Shown here: positions 29,284 through 34,513 of the stretch, piece after piece
Layout of the letters: the number at the start of each line of letters is the position of its first letter
Numbering within the stretch: position 1 is the stretch's first letter
Assembly (NCBI GenBank): GCA_003184365.1
Contig: NKYR01000001.1
Span: forward strand, 698,029 to 732,541
Direction: 5' to 3'
DNA: 34,513 nucleotides
Origin: Evernia prunastri
Lineage: Eukaryota > Ascomycota > Lecanoromycetes > Lecanorales > Parmeliaceae
Translations under genes and position numbers: made by a program
Notes under the pieces: model-generated
Database searches by the model: none
What the model was told of the DNA's origin: nothing
Seen by the model: the letters and a program-made list of their open reading frames with translations, nothing else

Positions 29284-29936
29284 TCACCAACGCACCGTCG
29301 TATTAACCGTGAAATAAAGGCTTAGTCCCACTAGAGTCCACTCGGTGTTCACTTCAGCATTCGATTGGAAAATCCTCCCACTACTGCCACTATCTGTACT
29401 ACCACTATTCGGGTCGTTGACTTGAGTGGGAGGACCGCAGCCGTTGTAGATCCCAGCAGCAACCTTTTCCCCGGAGCCGTCAGTCCAGATCTCGTTCCCC
29501 CACATTGAGAAAAAAAAAAAAACATACAAGGACAGCGCAGCACAGAGGCTGATAGTCAAACGGACAGTACCCGAACTCGTTCGTAATCTGCCCGCCCGCC
29601 ATGGCAGCGACACCTGTTTCGAACCAAGTGCCTTGTCAGCAAATGTGGTCCGGGGAACGGGAAAAGCAAAAGGGTTTGGAGGTCGGTGGTGTTTCTTCAC
29701 TAACAGCCCGTTGCAGTCGCACTCGCTGCGTCGGCGGCGGCACCGGCGGTTGAGGTCCCGTTGCAGCACTTGAGTACTTGAGGCGTGGTGCAGAAGTTCT
29801 GGACGGATGCGTCCCAACCGCTCGGGGCGGAACCGCCGGTGCCGTACGTGTTGCTTGAGGTGGAGGTGTTTGAGGCGGAGGTGGCGAGAGCGAAAGAGGC
29901 GACGAGCGCGATGAGAAATAGGGCGAGGGGTGCCAT
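29284..29936 (-). CDS. Hydrophobin, three exons
   Basis: Exons (minus) are 29705-29936, 29528-29613 and 29284-29463; introns are 91 bp (GTTAGT...AACAG, GCTGAC branch) and 64 bp (GTATGT...AAAG, CTGAC branch). The 165-residue product has a signal peptide (MAPLALFLIALVASFALATS) and exactly eight cysteines at 49, 57, 58, 78, 94, 102, 103 and 115. The pattern is C-x7-CC-x19-C-x15-C-x7-CC-x11-C, the hydrophobin order with both CC pairs; CCN after the second cysteine is common in class I. Hydrophobins coat hyphae and spores, self-assembling at air-water interfaces through four disulfides. The unspliced first frame stops at 78 codons, hiding the pattern. The spacing is closer to class I than class II. 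The tail after the last cysteine (50 residues, Ser/Gly-rich) is longer than usual, so the 3' end may be spliced differently. The intron ends are inferred. Confidence 0.75.
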
Positions 29937-31180
29937 TGATAGGGTATAGAGTGAAGCTGGACGATGGATGGGCAGGTCTTGTGGAGTTGAAAAGCTGACT
30001 GGAGAACGTTTGCTTGGATGAGATAAGGAAAAAGATGGTCTGTGAAGGAAGGAATAAGGAGGTCGAGTGCTCCTGTCAGAAAATTTTCGAACTGACAATC
30101 TCTACGTTAGGGTGGTGATGCAGGTACCCGCACGCGTTCAAGAGGTGTAACTTCGAGTAACGGTTTTTCGCGTTCTACCCCACAAGCAAGGTATGACAAA
30201 TTCATCTGTATCCCAAACACTGAAAGCCATGACAACGGTCGACCGATCTCAGACACAGAGCCGCTCTGAGCCGTTTGACACAGAGGAGGCAACTCCCGTC
30301 TACCTTAAAACACGATAAGTAGGTATGCCAGTCTGACGTGATCGTGCCAGCCACGCTCTACTCATCGCGGCTATCTTACGGAGCGATAACCAGATCAGTG
30401 TGTTGCCACGATGAACGGGCACCCAACCAGAGAGCCCTCCCAGCCAAGTCCGATGAAGGACGTCAACATCGGAACGACTTGCACCCGTCAAAGGAAAAGG
30501 GACCAAGCTGTCGGATCATGAAGACTTGCCTGGACAATGCGCTGACCCCGTAGAGCTGCATCGACTCCGCATCTGAATCTGATTAGCGAATCTCCACCTG
30601 GAAGTATATATATGCCCCTATTAGATCCAGACTATGTACCCAACTGTACTATCATAGGTATGCCTTAAAATCCAGCATCTTTCTTCGTCAAAAGGTAATC
30701 ACTGGGTCGTTCAATGCAGGGTTTCCCTAGCCAAAGTCAGGGTCAGAGTCTGCTTGCTGTTCATGCATAATGCAAATGCAGACAACCCCGTAGACTCGAG
30801 TTTTTATTCCAAATCTGTTTTCAGGGTCTAGGTACCTCTGGAGCACAAGTCCTGGCCAAGCGCTAAGGTTACCTACCTGAGTTACCCCTAACCCTGTTCT
30901 TGAAAACGAGCAGCCAACCCTAGATATTGTTTTTCTGGACGCGATCTTGGGGGGTTTCGAAAGGTGCTTTGAGCCTTGGAATGGAAGGGGCTGGGCTGGG
31001 CTGGGTTGGGTGCCGTGCCGTGCCGTGCTAAAGTAATCTACCCTCCCGGCGAGGGCAGAGCGAGTGCACCACTGAGAACAGCGGCTGATCACCTACGGGC
31101 AGGTCTGGTTGCAAGCGCTTCCCTTTCAACAATTTCACGTACTGTTTGACTCTCTTTTCAAAGTGCTTTTCATCTTTCGA
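29937..31180. other. Gene-free stretch upstream of the hydrophobin
   Basis: About 1.2 kb of ordinary composition that should include the hydrophobin promoter. Short tandem units GGGCT/GGGTT and GTGCC/GTGCT lie at about 30988-31028. Open frames here, including 30727-31092 (-, 121 codons), have no family features. Confidence 0.5.
30988..31028 (+). repeat. Short tandem repeats
   Basis: About four GGGCT-like units are followed by three GTGCC-like units. This is simple-sequence DNA without further meaning visible. Confidence 0.6.
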
Positions 31181-32104
31181 TCACTCTACTTGTGCGCTAT
31201 CATCAATGATCTTAACAATTATTATTAGTTACTATTAAATTAAGTCATATAATAAATTGATATCATTCATAATCGTCTCGTATTTCGTCTCGTCTCTGTA
31301 ATCACGATTTATTATGAAAAAAAGTAATAAGTCTAAATAATCTCGAATATTCGACGATTACGAGTTTCTTTTTATTAACAAACAGCTTCTTATTACTTAA
31401 TAAACGTCTGAAATTATTTTGAAGTATCTTTAGAAAGATCTTAATAACTTTTCTCGTAAGAACGTATCTCGAACTGTCGTCGAAGTTATACTTCGTATAA
31501 TAATATCGATAATTATTAAAGTAATCGATTAATTAGATAATAAAGAGCTTTTAATAGCAATATTACGTCTAAAATAGCTTATTAAACGAATTAAAAGCGA
31601 CGTTATAATAATAAAACACTTTACAGTTATAATTATTACGAATAGTCGTTATAATTTTATAAGAATGTAAGCGAAGAGTCTTTTCGTCGTCTTTTTATTA
31701 TTTTTATAGAGTATAATAATCTTTTATTTTATTTAATTAATCTTCGTCGTATTAGAAAGCGAAGTTAAAATCGAGCGTTAAATAATTATTAAGATCAAAG
31801 ACAACGATATCAAAAATCGTTATCGTCAGTAGATTTTTAGAGATCTATAAGTCTATATTAAAATTCGTCTTAAGATCTATTTAACACTAAAGCTCGCTGA
31901 AATCGAAGTTATTAATTAATTTAAGTTAAAGAATATTCGACTAATTATAAAAATTCGAAGAAATATCGAAACTTTTAAAAAATGTTAAGAATATTAAAAA
32001 TTGAATAGCGTGTTTTAATTAAGACGCGTTTGTTTTAATTCTTACTTTTGATATTATAATATATAACGTTTCGATTAAAATCTATTAATTCTCGAGAGTA
32101 TTAG

Positions 32105-32325
32105 GGACTACAAGTAGAACTGGATAGCATTTGAATGTAGTGTGAATAGAATTCTAACTATGAGGTTCTCTAAGTACAAATGCATGCTTGTAGAAATATA
32201 AGGCAATGACTCGGCGCGCTAGTGTAGGGCTGAGCTGTAGGGCTGGCCTTACTCGCTATGGGCCAGCCTTGTCAGTGATGATGGGCCACTATGCCTATGT
32301 GGAGCTGAGTCTATGACAGAGAGAT
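32105..32325. mobile_element. Unmutated insert in RIP-like DNA
   Basis: About 220 bp of ordinary composition sits abruptly inside AT-rich RIP-like DNA. It contains a perfect 8-bp hairpin stem (GGCTGGCC at 32241-32248 with GGCCAGCC at 32261-32268). It has no coding frame and no clear terminal repeats. A solo LTR or small non-autonomous element inserted after the RIP is the simplest reading. Confidence 0.4.
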
Positions 32326-33353
32326 ATTAAGATTCTTGCAAAAACGATTATCGAAGCGAATACTTATCGTATTTTCGAAGTCGATATTCGATACGTCGAC
32401 TAATTAAATAAGAATAAAATTAAAAATCTATTAATTTTCGTTTTAATAATAGTGATTAAGTTTTTTGAGACTCGATATATTAATATTGCGTAAAGCGTCG
32501 ATCTTCGTTAATTATCTCTTAAAAAAAACGAATATTACGATTATAAAAAATACGTTCGCGAGAGTCGAATTATTAGATATTTTGAATATTAGAAATTAGA
32601 TTATATTATTTCTTCGTGCGAATTCGAGATATTAATTTGCGTATATTACGCTTAATAATACGATTTTCGTAAATGTCGAGAATTTTAGAAAATAGACTTT
32701 TAGTCTAAATGCGTTAATTATTAAGATTTTTATAAAACTTATAATTTTAAATGTAAGCGTATTAAAATAATTGTCTAAGAGATAGCGAAGAAAAGATAAG
32801 AGTTTTAAATCGTATATCTCGAAGATAAGAGTTATTCTTTTATCGAAAATACTTCGTCGATAATGAAAAATTTTAAAATTATTTTTAAAAAATATAGAAT
32901 TAAGTATAATAAAATTCGCGAAAGCTCGAAAGTTTCGAATAAAGAAAGCTATAGTTAATAAGAAAGAGACTTTTATAACGAAGTCGATAAAAATAAATAG
33001 TATATTATTTCTCAGCAATAATAGTATTATAGTTATTTTATTAAATTAATCGATAAAGTGCTTATAAAGTACGATTGAGCTTAATATCGCTAAACTTAAT
33101 TAATTTTTTCTAAAAAAATTACATTTAAAGTATAAATACGAAAATAAGTCGAAGAATTAATATCTTTAATCTCAAGACGAAGTTTATATTTATAATTTTA
33201 TACGAAATTTAGTCGATAACGAATATAAGAAAAAGAAAGATAGCGAATAGAAGTTCGCTGATATCGTTAAATAAAAATCGTATTAAAAAGTAGAAAATAG
33301 AAGATAAGTTTCGAATTTAAACGTCTTTTACGAATATTTAAATATGTTACGAG

Positions 33354-33499
33354 TGTGTCAAGCAGGCACTTGGCAAGTAGCCCTATGGGCTAGGGTCTTG
33401 GCACACTCTCCCACTATATGTACCATAGTTCCTAGAGATAGCAAGTTCCTTCCTCATCAATAGAATCTTGGTCAACCACCTAGGTACACTCCTAGCATT
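33354..33499. mobile_element. Probable solo LTR in RIP-like DNA
   Basis: About 145 bp of normal composition starts TGTGTCAAGCAGG. A perfect TAGCCC-TAT-GGGCTA inverted repeat lies at 33378-33392, inside a larger GTGTCAAG...CTTGGCACAC arm pair. CGAG occurs just before the start and just after the end, a possible 4-bp target duplication. The TG start and the size fit a short solo LTR. Confidence 0.45.
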
Positions 33500-34435
33500 C
33501 GAGAGAGTTAACAAGAATCGATATAACGTGTTAAATCGTTATTGACGTTAAATTTTTAGCACTTACTATCTAAATAGATAATTAAGCGATTATTGAATTT
33601 ATCGTAGATTTATAGAGATAGTCGAAGTAATATATTTTTAAGAGAATCGTTAATAAGTTCGTAAGACTTCGAGAGAAAGATATACTCGTCACTTTACGCT
33701 AAATCGTCGCTTATAAAAACGTTTTAAATAATAAAATGATCGATAGACTCGTTAAAGAGATATCGTAATAAAATATTAAGAGTAATTAATAATGCTTGCT
33801 CTTAGCGATTAAATAACGTATTAAATAATTAATCAATGAAAATTGAGAGACTAGCTGATAAATAAGCGTGAAAAGTTTTAAACGCGAATTTTAGCGATTC
33901 GTTCTTAAATTATATTATAAAGTTATAAGTTTTTACGTAGAAGTATAGAAAGTAGTAAGTTTAATAATAATATAATTACGTATTAAAATAATACTAAAGA
34001 ATTTCTTATATATATATAAGATAGTCGATACGTCGAAATATTTCTGCAAGACGAATCATTAGATTCGAGACTATATTCTTCGATTATATTCTCTATTCGG
34101 AAAAAAAAGATAAACTATTTAAAATGATTATATTATTAATGTTAAAGAGATATTTATATATTTAGATCTAATATCGAAGATAATAAAGTTCATAATAAAG
34201 ATATAAACGCTAAACGTTTTTCGAAATGTTATTTTCAAATAGACTCGTTTTAATATATACGAGACGTATGAAAGAAATCTATATCAAAGATAATAGATCG
34301 TCGATTCTCGAAATCGATAGATACTATAAGTCTTACTTTAAATAAAAACCGAGTTTAATTTTAATTTTGATTTGAATTTTAACTTTCTAATATTCTCGAA
34401 TAAGTTATATATAGTTAGTATCCTAAATCTCTTCC

Positions 34436-34513
34436 CTGTAGCAAACAATGGCAACCATGAGGCTGAATCACGCAAATGGCAATCATGAGGCTATACAGAA
34501 AGTCGATACGTGG
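34436..34513. repeat. Normal-composition sequence with a 17-bp repeat at the right edge
   Basis: At about 34436 the AT-rich block ends abruptly. ATGGCAACCATGAGGCT (34448-34464) recurs with one mismatch at 34476-34492, a 28-bp period. The sequence runs off the window, so its nature is unknown. Confidence 0.45.

Larger units (their letters stand above)
31181..34435. repeat. AT-rich RIP-like block with unmutated inserts
   Basis: More than 3 kb of extremely AT-rich DNA. Remaining C occurs almost only in CpG or TpC, TpA is abundant and CpA is rare, the signature expected after heavy RIP of transposons. No original element can be read back. The 128-codon frame at 32632-33018 (-) is a product of low stop density in one biased frame and is Ile/Phe/Leu-rich. 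The block is interrupted at about 32105-32325 and 33354-33499 by sequence of normal composition. Confidence 0.75.

Noticed and set aside
30727..31092. 121-codon minus-strand frame
   Set aside because: It includes translated short tandem repeats and shows no family features.
32632..33018. 128-codon minus-strand frame rich in Ile, Phe and Leu
   Set aside because: It lies in RIP-like AT-rich DNA, where biased composition creates hydrophobic open frames.
1..34513. CRISPR arrays, phage genes, bacterial operons or a biosynthetic gene cluster
   Set aside because: No regularly spaced repeats with unique spacers, no polyketide, peptide synthetase or terpene signature genes and no prokaryotic gene layout were seen; introns show the DNA is eukaryotic.

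Overview
The window is nuclear DNA of a filamentous ascomycete (Pezizomycotina). Genes have short introns (about 48 to 91 bp for most) with GT...AG ends and CTRAC-like branch sites. The protein set is fungal: sedolisin, hydrophobin, exocyst Sec10, Nus1 and RanGAP. Transposon-bearing DNA at both ends looks mutated by RIP (repeat-induced point mutation): very AT-rich, with remaining C mostly in CpG or TpC and little CpA. The genus cannot be read from this sequence.

Layout. 1-3729 is a transposon graveyard: two pieces of a Tad-like LINE, a chromovirus-type 3' end with its LTR, a collapsed Ty3/gypsy chromovirus with both LTRs, and RIP-like AT-rich stretches. 3730-6168 is gene-free, with a perfect 129-bp duplication around a single N and one end of a possible pogo/Fot-type DNA transposon. 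6169-8194 is a secreted sedolisin-type tripeptidyl peptidase (+, two exons). Convergent to it is a multi-exon single-pass membrane protein (-, 8605-10640). Next comes a compact housekeeping block: NUS1 (-, three exons), then divergently SEC10 (+, four exons) and the RanGAP gene RNA1 (+, one exon). 17.0-26.9 kb has ordinary base composition but no recognisable gene, only a few weak small candidates. 26988-27587 encodes a small secreted protein of unknown function (-, two exons). 29284-29936 encodes a hydrophobin that is visible only after two introns are removed (-, three exons). 31.2-34.4 kb is again RIP-like AT-rich DNA, interrupted by short unmutated islands.

How the genes work together. 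No biosynthetic cluster or defence system is apparent. NUS1 (dolichol synthesis for glycosylation), SEC10 (exocyst tethering) and RNA1 (Ran-GTP hydrolysis) are independent housekeeping genes; NUS1 and SEC10 share one 361-bp intergenic region. The sedolisin, the unknown secreted protein, the hydrophobin and possibly the membrane protein act at or outside the cell surface.

Caution on the assembly. There are five isolated single Ns (102, 805, 2861, 3080, 4152). Most sit where unrelated or non-adjacent repeat pieces meet, so structure in the first 4.3 kb may be partly an assembly product. All intron boundaries are inferred by eye from splice signals, reading frame and family resemblance.
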